Source: Allotamlana fucoidanivorans
GTDB taxonomy: Bacteria; Bacteroidota; Bacteroidia; Flavobacteriales; Flavobacteriaceae
Direction: 5' to 3'
Assembly: GCF_045788535.1 (NCBI RefSeq)
Contig: NZ_CP074074.1
Location: 1,550,001 to 1,614,000 of the forward strand
Length of the DNA: 64,000 nucleotides
The notes beneath the pieces were generated by a model. That model was not told the origin of the DNA, ran no database searches, and worked only from the letters and a program-made list of their open reading frames with translations. Position 1 is the stretch's first letter, and every line of letters begins with the position of its first letter. The translations under genes and the position numbers were made by a program. Below, piece after piece: positions 7,279 to 16,777 of this stretch.

Positions 7279-10179
7279 CTATAATTTCACAAGCTTAACG
7301 GTGTTAACTTGTCCGTTGTTATTTTTTGCCTTAATAAGATAAATACTTTGTGGTAAGTTGGTAACATCAAAAACAAAATTCTTTGAAAATGTTCCTTTGA
7401 AGATTTTAATTACCTTTCCTGTGATATTATAGATTTCAACATGATTTACATCGGCATTTAAGCTGAATGTTCCACGTGAAGGGTTGGGAAATATTTGGAA
7501 GCTAGGAATAAATTCAGGACTACTATTTGATAAGGTAACCCCTTTATTACCGTATATTTTAAATTCTCCAGGACCTAAGTTAATGGTGTTTGTGTTTCCA
7601 TCAATTAACGTGGAATTGCTTTCATCCATTAAATCATACCAAGAACCACCATAGGGAAAGTTTGGGTTTACATTTTGTGCTGTTACTGCAAAATTTGCTA
7701 TAATTACAACATTTTTTAAATCGGTACCTTGGCTATTTTCGTTACCTGTAAAGATGCTAATTCTAGGTGTTTGGGTTCCAGATGTTATATTGTAATCACC
7801 TTCAAATACGGGTTCATTAATTTTTAAAGCATTTAGCCTTGCCCAATCTTTGTAAATTTGGTTTCTATTAGTGTTGCTTAACCAATTTTCCGTCCATTGT
7901 GGTTGCGGCTTAGTGTCTAATTTACAATCTCCTGGTATGGCATCATAATCTGTGTTTACTGACCCATCGCTACAAGTAAAAATGGAATTGTTCATACCTA
8001 ATGCAGCAAAGTGCCATATCATTTTTGGTCCGGGAATAGGCAAAGAAACAGCTCCAATTGCAGACATACGTTTTAATGCAATATTTAATTCTTTCACGTT
8101 GTGAGATGGGTTGGTATCAACTCCAAATTGTGTCATTTCATACATTATTCTGTCTTTGTCATGACTTTCAGGGTAACCAATAACACGTTTTCCTGTAAAC
8201 CCTGTATGAGCTTTATGTCCCATGCGGTCAATATTAATAGTGTTATTTTGACCTTGGCCAAGGTTTTTAAAGGCGCCCCATTCTTCACTCCACATCATTA
8301 CACCTTTACCTTCATTTATACGATAGTTGGCCCATTCTTTTTCTTCATTATCAGACCCTAAGTGTTCAAAAATCACATAGTGCGTGGCATCTAAACTCCA
8401 AGAATAATCAGCGTACTCTTTCAAAACGTCTACGCGGTCTTGTTGAAAATTATTTGTACAGGTTTCGTCACCATCAGTACAGTTTTGTGTAAACCCTTTT
8501 GTTAAATCCCATCTAAATCCATCAATATTAAAGACTTCAATCCAATGTTTTACTACGCGTTTTGTGTAAGCTTGTGTTACGTCACTTGAATGATTAAAAT
8601 CAGAACCTACATTATAGGCGTGTCTTGGTGTTTCATTGAAATAAGGGTTTTCGGCGCTTGGTTCACCCCAGCCATCACCATCGGGGTCGTTCATCCACAT
8701 ACGTACCATAGGGTTTCTTCCAAAAGCATGATTCAAAGCGATGTCTAATATCACTGCTATGCCATTTTGGTGACAAGTGTCTATAAGTTCTTTAAATTTA
8801 TCTTCGGTACCGTAAAACTTATCTAAAGCCATATGAAATGAAGTGTTATATCCCCAGCTTTCATTGCCTTCAAACTCCATAACGGGCATAAGTTGAATGG
8901 CATTAATGTTGAGATTTTTAAAGTAGTCAATGCGGTCAATGATGTTTTGGTAATTTCTATTGGCATCAAAATCTCGAATTAAGACTTCGTAAATCACTAA
9001 ATCTTCTTTTTTAGGTCTATTGAAATTTGTGACCTGCCAATTATACTGAGGTTTGTTAGTTTGCAAAACGGTAACCTCACGTTCCTGTCCAGCGGGATAG
9101 GTTGGTAAATTAGGATAAGTACTTGAAGGTATTCCAGGGTCATCAAAGGGGGATAATACTAGCGTAGAATAAGGGTCGGCAGTTTTAACTAGAGCCGGTG
9201 ACCCAGCAATTGGATTTTTATCATAGACCCAATATTGATATGTGTAAATCTGACTAGGAGTGAGTCCTGTTAATTCTATCCAAAATTTGTCCGATCCTGT
9301 ATCTTTTTTCATAAAATCAGAATTAGACGGATTGTAGTTATTGAAGCTCCCTGCAAGTTGCACATATTCTTTACCTGGCGCGTTTAATACTAAAGTTGCT
9401 TTTGTTGCATCAGAAGTGTTGTAATTAATACCTTCAGCTAGTCCATTAGGAAGTGCTTCTTCAATGGTTGGAGGTACTATAATAATAGCTCTTGTTGCTT
9501 CGCCAATATCAGAACCACTTAAAGGCGAGCCAACAACTTTTAATGTGCCGTTTTGAGTAATATTATTTATTATGCCCTGAGCGTTTGGAAATCCCATGCC
9601 TGAAGCTTTTTCTACACCATCCAAAAAATAAGTAAACTCGCCTGGTTCAATGCTGCCCTGAAATGACAGATTAGTTTTTACGGTTAGGTTTTCTCCGGCT
9701 TCAATAAATATTGGGTTTGATGTAGGTTCAACAATATTTATAATAACAATTCCTACGGCAAAAACAAAGTCTTTACAGCCTGATGCTTTTAATTCTTGAT
9801 TACCGTCAGGACTTCTAAATACCATACCTAATTGAGTGGCATTTATGCTTTGCGTATCTGTTAATCCAAAGTACGTTTTTGGTGTTATTGTAATTGACCA
9901 AATACCTCCTCCTTGGTTTTGCATTTCTCCTACGCCATCATCTTGTCCCCAATTACCTACTACTTTGAATCCAAAAGCATCAGAATTATCACCAATTCCC
10001 GAATGCATGTAGACTTTTGAAGGATTAGTCAAACCGTTACAATCCGAAGCATTACTATTAATATCTACCGTAATAGTTATAGATTGATCAACTTCAAATG
10101 CATTTGGGGAAAGCGTTACTTGAGCTTTTGAGAAATGAAAAGCAAGTGCAAAAAGTAATATGAAAGTAATTTTTTTCAT
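7279..10179 (-). CDS. Secreted GH13 alpha-amylase with type IX secretion sorting domain
   Basis: 966 residues. A signal peptide (MKKITFILLFALAFHFSKAQ) is followed by an N-terminal beta module of about residues 20-145 (starch-binding-like), a linker Ig-like module (150-235), a CBM48/E-set-like module (about 245-340, with YVQLAGSFNNYNP), then the GH13 barrel. Conserved regions: ILDIALNH (about 478), DGFRWDLTKG with the nucleophile Asp (about 556), VIFEHLG with the acid/base Glu (about 605), and YPESHDKDR (about 672). The C-terminal ~75 residues (FQIFPNPSRGTFSLN ... VKLVKL) are a type A T9SS sorting domain, so the enzyme is exported across the outer membrane and anchored or released. It lies behind susCDE on the same strand but beyond a terminator. 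It probably makes maltodextrins for SusCD. Confidence 0.94.
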   Translation of the reverse strand: MKKITFILLFALAFHFSKAQVTLSPNAFEVDQSITITVDINSNASDCNGLTNPSKVYMHSGIGDNSDAFGFKVVGNWGQDDGVGEMQNQGGGIWSITITPKTYFGLTDTQSINATQLGMVFRSPDGNQELKASGCKDFVFAVGIVIINIVEPTSNPIFIEAGENLTVKTNLSFQGSIEPGEFTYFLDGVEKASGMGFPNAQGIINNITQNGTLKVVGSPLSGSDIGEATRAIIIVPPTIEEALPNGLAEGINYNTSDATKATLVLNAPGKEYVQLAGSFNNYNPSNSDFMKKDTGSDKFWIELTGLTPSQIYTYQYWVYDKNPIAGSPALVKTADPYSTLVLSPFDDPGIPSSTYPNLPTYPAGQEREVTVLQTNKPQYNWQVTNFNRPKKEDLVIYEVLIRDFDANRNYQNIIDRIDYFKNLNINAIQLMPVMEFEGNESWGYNTSFHMALDKFYGTEDKFKELIDTCHQNGIAVILDIALNHAFGRNPMVRMWMNDPDGDGWGEPSAENPYFNETPRHAYNVGSDFNHSSDVTQAYTKRVVKHWIEVFNIDGFRWDLTKGFTQNCTDGDETCTNNFQQDRVDVLKEYADYSWSLDATHYVIFEHLGSDNEEKEWANYRINEGKGVMMWSEEWGAFKNLGQGQNNTINIDRMGHKAHTGFTGKRVIGYPESHDKDRIMYEMTQFGVDTNPSHNVKELNIALKRMSAIGAVSLPIPGPKMIWHFAALGMNNSIFTCSDGSVNTDYDAIPGDCKLDTKPQPQWTENWLSNTNRNQIYKDWARLNALKINEPVFEGDYNITSGTQTPRISIFTGNENSQGTDLKNVVIIANFAVTAQNVNPNFPYGGSWYDLMDESNSTLIDGNTNTINLGPGEFKIYGNKGVTLSNSSPEFIPSFQIFPNPSRGTFSLNADVNHVEIYNITGKVIKIFKGTFSKNFVFDVTNLPQSIYLIKAKNNNGQVNTVKLVKL

Positions 10180-10196
10180 AATAAGAGTTTTTATTG

Positions 10197-10231
10197 AAAA
10201 AAAAAGGGCTATAAAATTATAGCCCTTTTGG
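10197..10231 (-). terminator. Terminator / attenuator between susE and the GH13 gene
   Basis: A perfect 12-bp stem (10202-10213 with 10218-10229) with a 4-nt loop is followed on the minus strand by a run of nine T. It would stop or reduce transcription from susCDE before the amylase gene. Confidence 0.85.
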
Positions 10232-10244
10232 AATGATTAAAGCA

Positions 10245-11240
10245 TTATTGTCTTAAATCTATTATTTTATTTACGGTGTCAACTGTGAAGTAATAAATAC
10301 CTGGTGTGCCATTAAATTTAAAATTGTTGTCTCCATCTTGTGCATCTTCCAATAGGGTGTCAATAGTATACCCATCATCAGCGTAGAAAGGATAATTTTG
10401 CCCAGAATCCCAGTTTCCTTCTTCTAAAAAGAACCTAAACGCATCATTTGTTAAATTGATACTTGCACTGTAAACATTATCAGTACATGTGAATTCTATA
10501 GGACTGTCCCAATTCCATCCAGCATCAACAGCACCAGCACCTACAACCCATACAGAATCACAGTTAGGTTCTTCAGGTCTAGGAATGCCTAAGGTGATGG
10601 TTTTGTTTACAGTATCTACAGTTAGTAAGTAGGTTCCAGGGGTGCCATTAAATTTGAAGTTGTTATCTCCATCTTGAGCATCTTCTAGTAAGCTATCAAT
10701 GGTATATCCATCATTAGCATAGAAAGGATAGTTTTGTCCAGAATCCCAGTTTCCTTCTTCTAAAAAGAACCTAAACGCATCATTTGTTAATTTGATGTTG
10801 GTTGAGTACACATTATCGGTACAAAAGAATTCAATAGGACTATCCCAGTTCCAACCAGCGTCAACGGCACCAGCTCCAACAACCCATACAGAGTCACAAT
10901 TAGGATCTTCGGCGGCAGGAGGTCCTAGTTTAATGGTTTTGTTTACAGAATCAATAGTTAAAGAATATTTTCCAGGAGTTCCTATAAAACGGAAGTTCTC
11001 ATCCCCATCCATAGCATTTTCAAAATTAGGATCAATACTGTATCCTTCGTCTACAAAATATGGAAAGTTTAATCCAGAATCCCAATTGTCTTTTTCAGTA
11101 AAAAATCTGAAACTATCATTGGCAAGATTAATATTACTAGTGTATATCTGATCTGTACATAAAAATTCTATAGGATTATCCCAATTCCATCCAGCATCAG
11201 GAGCACCAGCACCAACTACCCACCATGATGGGCAATTAGG
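10245..11240 (-). repeat. Three tandem 336-bp coding repeats in susE
   Basis: Units begin at 11240, 10904 and 10568 (minus strand) with an exact 336-bp period. Units 2 and 3 share a 53-bp identical run (10402-10454 and 10738-10790) and most flanking codons, while unit 1 is clearly more diverged. This indicates a recent duplication or gene conversion of the distal pair. Confidence 0.9.
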
Positions 11241-11768
11241 TCCTCCAACTTCTTCTTCCCCTTCTTGAAGTTCAATGTTTAAAGCCTGAATAGCCGAAAA
11301 GGATTCGAGGTTATCTTTCCCTATGGTTGCACGTACTCTAAAGTACAATTTACCCGTATTGGGAGCAGGTGTTTCTGGGTCGTTATCTAATCCTGCTATT
11401 TTTGCCAACGCCAGAAATTGTTTAACGGTTGCGGGGATTTCGTTCCCTCCAATGTTAGTGCCAAGATTATAAGCTTTATAATTGGAATCATCAGGATCAT
11501 TTGTGTAATCACTAAAGTCTTCCATGGTTGCTGCTTGAAGCTCATACGTACGTTCGGTTGGTATGCCGAAATTAGCATCACGCCAGGTAAAACGTTCCGC
11601 TAAATTGTTGCCTAAACTGTTATTTAATAAGTAGTTCTCTAAAAATGATGTGCTAAACGTAAAATCTGTGGCTTCCTGAGCTATAAACTCAGAGGTGTCT
11701 TTTTCTTCGCATGAATTTAAGGCTATAATGGTTATAACCATCATGCATATATTTAGTATTTTTTTCAT
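10245..11768 (-). CDS. susE: SusE/SusF-like starch-binding outer-membrane lipoprotein with three tandem modules
   Basis: 507 residues. The lipoprotein signal ends at the lipobox ALNSC (Cys20) and acidic residues follow (CEEKD), as in surface-exported Bacteroidota lipoproteins. Residues 25-170 are the SusE N-terminal domain. Three near-identical 112-residue modules then start at PNC (177, 289, 401), each containing WVVGAGA-DAGWNWD, PIEF-CTD, FRFF, NWDSG and a closing VNK-I-LG strand: these resemble SusE/SusF carbohydrate-binding modules, with Trp and aromatic residues suited to alpha-glucan binding. The gene follows susD by 17 bp. It likely holds starch or maltodextrins at the cell surface for SusCD. 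SusE versus SusF naming is arbitrary here. Confidence 0.9.
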   Translation of the reverse strand: MKKILNICMMVITIIALNSCEEKDTSEFIAQEATDFTFSTSFLENYLLNNSLGNNLAERFTWRDANFGIPTERTYELQAATMEDFSDYTNDPDDSNYKAYNLGTNIGGNEIPATVKQFLALAKIAGLDNDPETPAPNTGKLYFRVRATIGKDNLESFSAIQALNIELQEGEEEVGGPNCPSWWVVGAGAPDAGWNWDNPIEFLCTDQIYTSNINLANDSFRFFTEKDNWDSGLNFPYFVDEGYSIDPNFENAMDGDENFRFIGTPGKYSLTIDSVNKTIKLGPPAAEDPNCDSVWVVGAGAVDAGWNWDSPIEFFCTDNVYSTNIKLTNDAFRFFLEEGNWDSGQNYPFYANDGYTIDSLLEDAQDGDNNFKFNGTPGTYLLTVDTVNKTITLGIPRPEEPNCDSVWVVGAGAVDAGWNWDSPIEFTCTDNVYSASINLTNDAFRFFLEEGNWDSGQNYPFYADDGYTIDTLLEDAQDGDNNFKFNGTPGIYYFTVDTVNKIIDLRQ

Positions 11769-11785
11769 TTCAATTTAGTTTTTAA

Positions 11786-13345
11786 TTAGTATCCCTCGTT
11801 TTGTGATAAATTAGGATTAGCTTGTAAGGCTTGTAGCGGAATAGGGAATCGTTTGTAATGCTCAGGGATAGATGTGCCTTCTGCAACATTACCTTTCCAT
11901 GGCCATACATAACTACCTCCAGTAAACTTTTTAAAACGAATTAAGTCACTTCTTCTATGACCTTCAAGATTTAATTCTCTTCCTCTTTCATCAAGAATAA
12001 AATCAAGAGTTAACTGGGTTGAGTTTATAGGAGTGGCATTTGAGCGTTCTCTAACGTCGTTCACATATTTTAATGCAGTGGCTTCGTCTCCACCAGAGGC
12101 TTTTTGTAATACGCATTCTGCATACATTAAATAAGCATCAGCTAACCTAAACAAGGGAAAATCTGTGCTAGAAAAACTTGTAGCAATACCAGAGCCATCA
12201 GCATTAGAGTTTCTGAATTTAATTGCAGGATAACCATCTTTCCATTCTTTATAGTCGTTCATTTCATAGTTGTGACCAGAAGTCCAAAATAATTTTGCTC
12301 TGTCATCAGTAGCGCCAGGGCCTACGTTTGACTCTCCTCCAAATAAACCATACCATCCTTTTGTAGCTCTGTGGCCTGCCCAACCATCGGTAGCACCATA
12401 ATCTGCAAGAGTCATTGTTTCAGAGCTTAAACATCCGTTTACAATATAGGTAGTGTTTCCGTAACTTTGGCTTACATCAGAATCTGCAATTAGAGGGAAG
12501 ATAATTTCAGTAGAAGCAAAGTTATCTGCAGAAAAAAGGCTTACAAAGTTTTCATCTAGGGTGTACCCTCCATCATCAATTACTTTTTTTATGTATATTA
12601 AGGCATCAGTATAGTGATCTTCGTTAATATATACTTCAGCGTTCATATATAATTTAGCCAATAACATTTGTGCTGCAGGTTTACTTGCTTGACCATAATT
12701 ATTTGTTTGTGGTAAAGCAGCTTCGGCAGCAATTAGTTCTTTTTCTACAAAATCATATAATTCTTTACGAGAAGCTTCTGGAAGAGGTGAGGAATTACCA
12801 AAATTTTCTTCCGTGGCTAACACGCCTTTTCCAAAGGTGTCAATTAAATAATAATACGCCAAAGCTCTTAAAAAGCGTACTTCGCTAATAATGCCTTCTT
12901 TGTTTTCTACGTCAATATTAGGTAAAATTGAAAGTAGGTTGTTACATTGTGGTACGGTAAAATATACGCGGTTAAATAAATATCTAAAGAATTTATTGTT
13001 TTCATCCCAACGGCTAGTTGTAGTTAATTGGTCTAAACCATCATCACCCCACCTATTTTTCATACCATCAGCGGTAAAATCCTGTAGATTTACAATACCT
13101 CTTAAAAAAGGAGATTCTCCCGCATTATCACTAATGTCTGATTTATCAGGGCCTTGTACGCCAGATAGAGCAAATGAGGCATAAAGTCTGGATAAAATTC
13201 CTCTTACGGCGTCAGGATCTTGTTTTAATAATTCGTCAAGGGATAGCTCAACAAGGGGTTTGGTGTCTAATTCGTCGATACAGCTTACATTTGAAATAAG
13301 CATTAAGGACATAAAAAAGTATATTATTTTATTTTTCATCGTCAT
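11786..13345 (-). CDS. susD: SusD-like (RagB/SusD) starch-binding outer-membrane lipoprotein
   Basis: 519 residues. MKNKIIYFFMSLMLISNVSC gives the lipobox; the ATG at 13339 (third codon) is an equally good start. CIDEL after the Cys is acidic, as expected for surface lipoproteins. The body is the helical TPR-like SusD fold: EVRFLRALAYYYLIDTFG, LAKLYMNAEVYI, LFRLADAYLMYAECVL, YVNDVRERSN, ILDERGRELNLEGHRRSDLIRF, and a C-terminal PIPLQALQANPNLSQNEGY of the standard kind. The protein is the lid of the SusCD importer and binds oligosaccharide. It starts 5 bp after susC ends. Confidence 0.95.
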   Translation of the reverse strand: MTMKNKIIYFFMSLMLISNVSCIDELDTKPLVELSLDELLKQDPDAVRGILSRLYASFALSGVQGPDKSDISDNAGESPFLRGIVNLQDFTADGMKNRWGDDGLDQLTTTSRWDENNKFFRYLFNRVYFTVPQCNNLLSILPNIDVENKEGIISEVRFLRALAYYYLIDTFGKGVLATEENFGNSSPLPEASRKELYDFVEKELIAAEAALPQTNNYGQASKPAAQMLLAKLYMNAEVYINEDHYTDALIYIKKVIDDGGYTLDENFVSLFSADNFASTEIIFPLIADSDVSQSYGNTTYIVNGCLSSETMTLADYGATDGWAGHRATKGWYGLFGGESNVGPGATDDRAKLFWTSGHNYEMNDYKEWKDGYPAIKFRNSNADGSGIATSFSSTDFPLFRLADAYLMYAECVLQKASGGDEATALKYVNDVRERSNATPINSTQLTLDFILDERGRELNLEGHRRSDLIRFKKFTGGSYVWPWKGNVAEGTSIPEHYKRFPIPLQALQANPNLSQNEGY

Positions 13346-13350
13346 AGTTT

Positions 13351-16300
13351 TTAAAAGTCAAGATTTAATCCGAAAGAATATATTCTTGGTCTAGGATAAA
13401 AGTTATTATCAATAGCTCCGAAATTTTCAGGATCCTGACCACTATATTTTGTCACTAAAAAGGCATTATTTACAGCGCCAAATAATTTAAGATTAGTTCC
13501 TTTCAAAATTTCGTTAAATGTATATCCTAAAATGATGTTTTCACATCTTAAGAAGGCCGCATTTTCTAAGTAATAATCAGAGAAAGGAATGTTTCCTTGA
13601 ATATCTGTAAAATTAGGATCAGCAGCGCCGTTAGTAAAGTTGAGCGTATTACTTAAACTTTGGGTGTTGTTTGGTAGGGCGGCTTCTAGATAACCACGGT
13701 TCAACTTAATACCGTTGTATACTTGTCCATCTATTTGTCCCCTGAAACTAGTTCCGAAATCCCAATTTTTATAATTGAAATTAAGTCCGAAACCAAAAGT
13801 CCAATTCGGTCTAAGTGCTTTATAGTAGCGATCATTATTAGTGATTATACCATCACCATCTCTATCTACAAAAGCACCTGCAATTGGTCTTCCATCTTCG
13901 TCATATATTTGCTGAAATACCCAAGCTGAATAAGCTTCTTCTCCAACTTTGTGGTAAGCAATACCAACACCTGTTCCTGTTGGAATTTCACCTCCAGCAG
14001 GAATGGTGCTTACATTTTTTAGGTTGGTAATTGTTGTTTTGGCGTATGCTATATTACCGTTTAAAGAAAGATTAGTATTCTCATTTCTTATAGCATTTAA
14101 GTTTAGGTTGAATTCAAATCCTTCACTTTTAGTCTCTCCAATATTTTGTGGAAATAGGTTGGTTAAACCTTGCCCTGGTCCAACGGGAGCGTTTACTAAT
14201 AAGTCTCGTGTTTGTCTTCTAAAGATGTCAAACGCACCAGATAAAATGTTGCTTTCAAATAGCCCAAAATCAATACCAGCATTATAGGTAGTTGTTTTTT
14301 CCCAAGTTAAGTCAGGGTTAAAAGCCTTAGCATTGTAAATAGTAACACCAGGAAGGTATTGCGCAATATCAGAGCCAGGTTCAAATAAAGGAATAGAAGG
14401 GTATTGACCAACAACTCCTGTGATATCTTGTTGGCCTGTTTCACCCCAACCAACACGAACTTTTAAATCATTGAAAAAACTAGCGTCTTTTAAAAAGGAT
14501 TCTTCTTTAACTTTCCATGCCAATGCACCGGCAGGGAAATAACCCCATCGGTTTGATTTTGTAAATAACGAGGAACCATCAGCTCTTAAAGAAAGAGTAA
14601 CAAGATAGCGGTTGTTAAGATTGATGTTAGAGCGAGCAAAAAACGATTGCAAATTCAAAACATTATAGTATCTGTTTGTAGGATTTGCTGTGTTTGGTTG
14701 AATTTCTCTAAGTCCAGTTTCTGTGTTGTATCTGTAAATTACTTTATTCCCATCATTTTTAAAATTTTGATAAGAATACCCACCTTGAACGTCAAAGCTA
14801 TTAACAAATGATTCGTCATATTCTTTTCTGTATTGCAAATAACCGTCTAAAGTAGTATTTGTTATGTCCTGATTTTCTCTATAGTTTTCACCTGGATTAA
14901 AAACAAAAACTTGATTACCAGGGGTAGAATTTGAATTGTCTAATCTGTAAGTTGCAATGGCATTTTCAGAAAAGGTTTCAACGATTTTTGCTTTAGAAGC
15001 TTCCAGTCCTGCATTAACAACAAATCGCAATTCAGGAAGAAAATGGAATTTATAATCTAACTCTATGTTTCCTAAAATTTTACTAACTTTTTCTGGTCTT
15101 CTGCGTTGTTTAAGTAATGCTAATGGGTTACTTTGACCATCAATAGCGTTTTGATCATTTAAATTGGTGTAATACCCGCCAAAGGGAGAATTATTGTTAT
15201 ATACAGGTTTGGTTGGGTCAAATGATAAAGAGCCACCAAGAGCACCTCCATCATCAATAGTATTTTTGTCTACAAATATACCCTTTGCATTAACATCCAC
15301 TTTTAGGTGATCATCTAAAAGCATTGGCGTTAACTTTAACGAGGCTGTAATTCTTTCATAATCATTAGTTTTAACAACACCTTCTGTATTGTTGTAACCA
15401 ATAGAAGCTCTAAAAGGTAAAACATCAAAAAGATTCGCTCTTGCGCTGAAGTTAAGGTCTGAAGCAAAGCTTGTTCTTAAAACAGCATCTTGCCAATCCG
15501 TATTATAGATGGCTCTTGGTCCTTGAGATGTATTAATTATTTTAGATATTGGCTCTGAAGTGTCAACCGTATTTAAAGGAACGCCCAGTCTGAAATCTTG
15601 ATTAGGAAACGTGCTTTTAATAAAATCAACATATTCATTACCTCTGTAAACATCAATAGTTTCTTGTACAGTAGAAGAAGATGTGGTTGAACTAAAATTA
15701 AATTTAACTTCCCCAGAAGTCCCTTTTTTAGTGGTAATAATGATTACCCCGTTTGATGCTCTAGATCCATAAATGGCGGTTGCAGATGCATCTTTTAATA
15801 CACTAAAGCTTTCAATGTCATTTGGATTAACCAGAGAAAGTGGGTTGGATACTCCCGCAGGATTAGTGTTGTCAACTGGAATACCATCAATTACAATTAA
15901 AGGATTGTTATTGGCTGATAAAGAGGCACCACCTCTAATTCTAATATTGGGTGCTGCATCTGGTTGACCACCAGCAGAAGTTATTCTTACCCCTGGAGCC
16001 TTACCATTTAACAATTGATCAGCCGAAACTACAGCTCCTTTGTTAAAATCTTTAGAAGACACAACATCTACAGATCCTGTTAAATCTTCTTTTTTAACAC
16101 TGCCGTAACCAATAACCACCACTTCATCAAGTTGTGCGGTGTCTTCAATTAACTGTACATCAAGTCTCGCTTGACCCGTGTAGGTGACTTCAAGTGGCTG
16201 ATAACCAATATAAGAGAATACAACAATATCACCTGTATTCACTTCCAATTCAAAATTCCCATCAAAATCTGTAGCTGCTCCCGTGGCTGTATCTTTTATT

Positions 16301-16431
16301 AAGACATTTACGCCAGGCAGCGGTTCAGAAGTTGATAGTTCTGTTACTGTTCCTTGCACTGTTGTTTGTCCAAACATAAAAACAGGCAGTAATAACATTA
16401 GGAACAACAATTTTTTAGTAGTCGTTTTCAT
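13351..16431 (-). CDS. susC: SusC-like TonB-dependent outer-membrane importer
   Basis: 1026 residues. A signal peptide ends near FMFGQ; residues 25-105 form the CarboxypepD_reg-like domain typical of SusC (VQGTVTE, PLPGVNVLIKDT, FSYIGYQ). The TonB box region VVIGYGSVKKEDLTGSV precedes the plug domain (LNGKAPGVRI, IRIRGGASL, PLIVIDGIPV, ATAIYGSRASNGVIIITTK). The rest is a 22-strand barrel ending in YSFGLNLDF with the terminal Phe. It imports glycans bound by SusD using TonB energy. It is first in susCDE, divergent from the LacI gene, with a LacI-type palindrome 113 bp upstream. Confidence 0.96.
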   Translation of the reverse strand: MKTTTKKLLFLMLLLPVFMFGQTTVQGTVTELSTSEPLPGVNVLIKDTATGAATDFDGNFELEVNTGDIVVFSYIGYQPLEVTYTGQARLDVQLIEDTAQLDEVVVIGYGSVKKEDLTGSVDVVSSKDFNKGAVVSADQLLNGKAPGVRITSAGGQPDAAPNIRIRGGASLSANNNPLIVIDGIPVDNTNPAGVSNPLSLVNPNDIESFSVLKDASATAIYGSRASNGVIIITTKKGTSGEVKFNFSSTTSSSTVQETIDVYRGNEYVDFIKSTFPNQDFRLGVPLNTVDTSEPISKIINTSQGPRAIYNTDWQDAVLRTSFASDLNFSARANLFDVLPFRASIGYNNTEGVVKTNDYERITASLKLTPMLLDDHLKVDVNAKGIFVDKNTIDDGGALGGSLSFDPTKPVYNNNSPFGGYYTNLNDQNAIDGQSNPLALLKQRRRPEKVSKILGNIELDYKFHFLPELRFVVNAGLEASKAKIVETFSENAIATYRLDNSNSTPGNQVFVFNPGENYRENQDITNTTLDGYLQYRKEYDESFVNSFDVQGGYSYQNFKNDGNKVIYRYNTETGLREIQPNTANPTNRYYNVLNLQSFFARSNINLNNRYLVTLSLRADGSSLFTKSNRWGYFPAGALAWKVKEESFLKDASFFNDLKVRVGWGETGQQDITGVVGQYPSIPLFEPGSDIAQYLPGVTIYNAKAFNPDLTWEKTTTYNAGIDFGLFESNILSGAFDIFRRQTRDLLVNAPVGPGQGLTNLFPQNIGETKSEGFEFNLNLNAIRNENTNLSLNGNIAYAKTTITNLKNVSTIPAGGEIPTGTGVGIAYHKVGEEAYSAWVFQQIYDEDGRPIAGAFVDRDGDGIITNNDRYYKALRPNWTFGFGLNFNYKNWDFGTSFRGQIDGQVYNGIKLNRGYLEAALPNNTQSLSNTLNFTNGAADPNFTDIQGNIPFSDYYLENAAFLRCENIILGYTFNEILKGTNLKLFGAVNNAFLVTKYSGQDPENFGAIDNNFYPRPRIYSFGLNLDF

Positions 16432-16489
16432 TCTTACCGTTTAGTTTAAATTTTTTTTGCTTTTTTAACTATATTTTCACTTCTCCGTT

Positions 16490-16497
16490 CAAAACTA
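16490..16497 (-). promoter_or_regulatory. Possible -7 element of susC
   Basis: On the minus strand this reads TAGTTTTG, matching TAnnTTTG, 59 bp before the susC ATG. No clear -33 TTTG is present, which would fit an activator-dependent promoter. Confidence 0.4.
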
Positions 16498-16543
16498 GTT
16501 AAAGAAATCAGAAATAAGTTATGTATTATTACGAAATTCCTAG

Positions 16544-16557
16544 CGAAAACGTTTTCG
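16544..16557. promoter_or_regulatory. LacI-family operator palindrome (susC / lacI intergenic region)
   Basis: CGAAAACGTTTTCG is a perfect 14-bp palindrome with a central CG, the classic shape of LacI-family operators. It lies in the 346-bp divergent region 16432-16777, next to the LacI gene it probably serves. It is about 47 bp upstream of the candidate susC -7 box, which would suit activation or looping as well as repression. Nothing else in the gap is recognisable; it is otherwise AT-rich. Confidence 0.75.
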
Positions 16558-16777
16558 TGTTAACAACTTGTGGTAAAATGATTAGTAAAATTAATAATAG
16601 CATAAAGTATTTGTTTCAAATTGATATTTGTAAACTTTTAGTTTACTATTTTTACATATTCATAATTTTAGCTTATTTTATTAATGAATTGATAAAATGA
16701 AAATTTTAAGCTCATCTTTAAGATGTAATAGTTATTTGATGCGTTTTTATCTAAAAGTTTGGTCAGATTTTTAATCC

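Noticed and set aside
10245..11240. Regular repeats that could be taken for a CRISPR or satellite array
   Set aside because: They are coding, in frame, 336 bp long, and match SusE binding modules.
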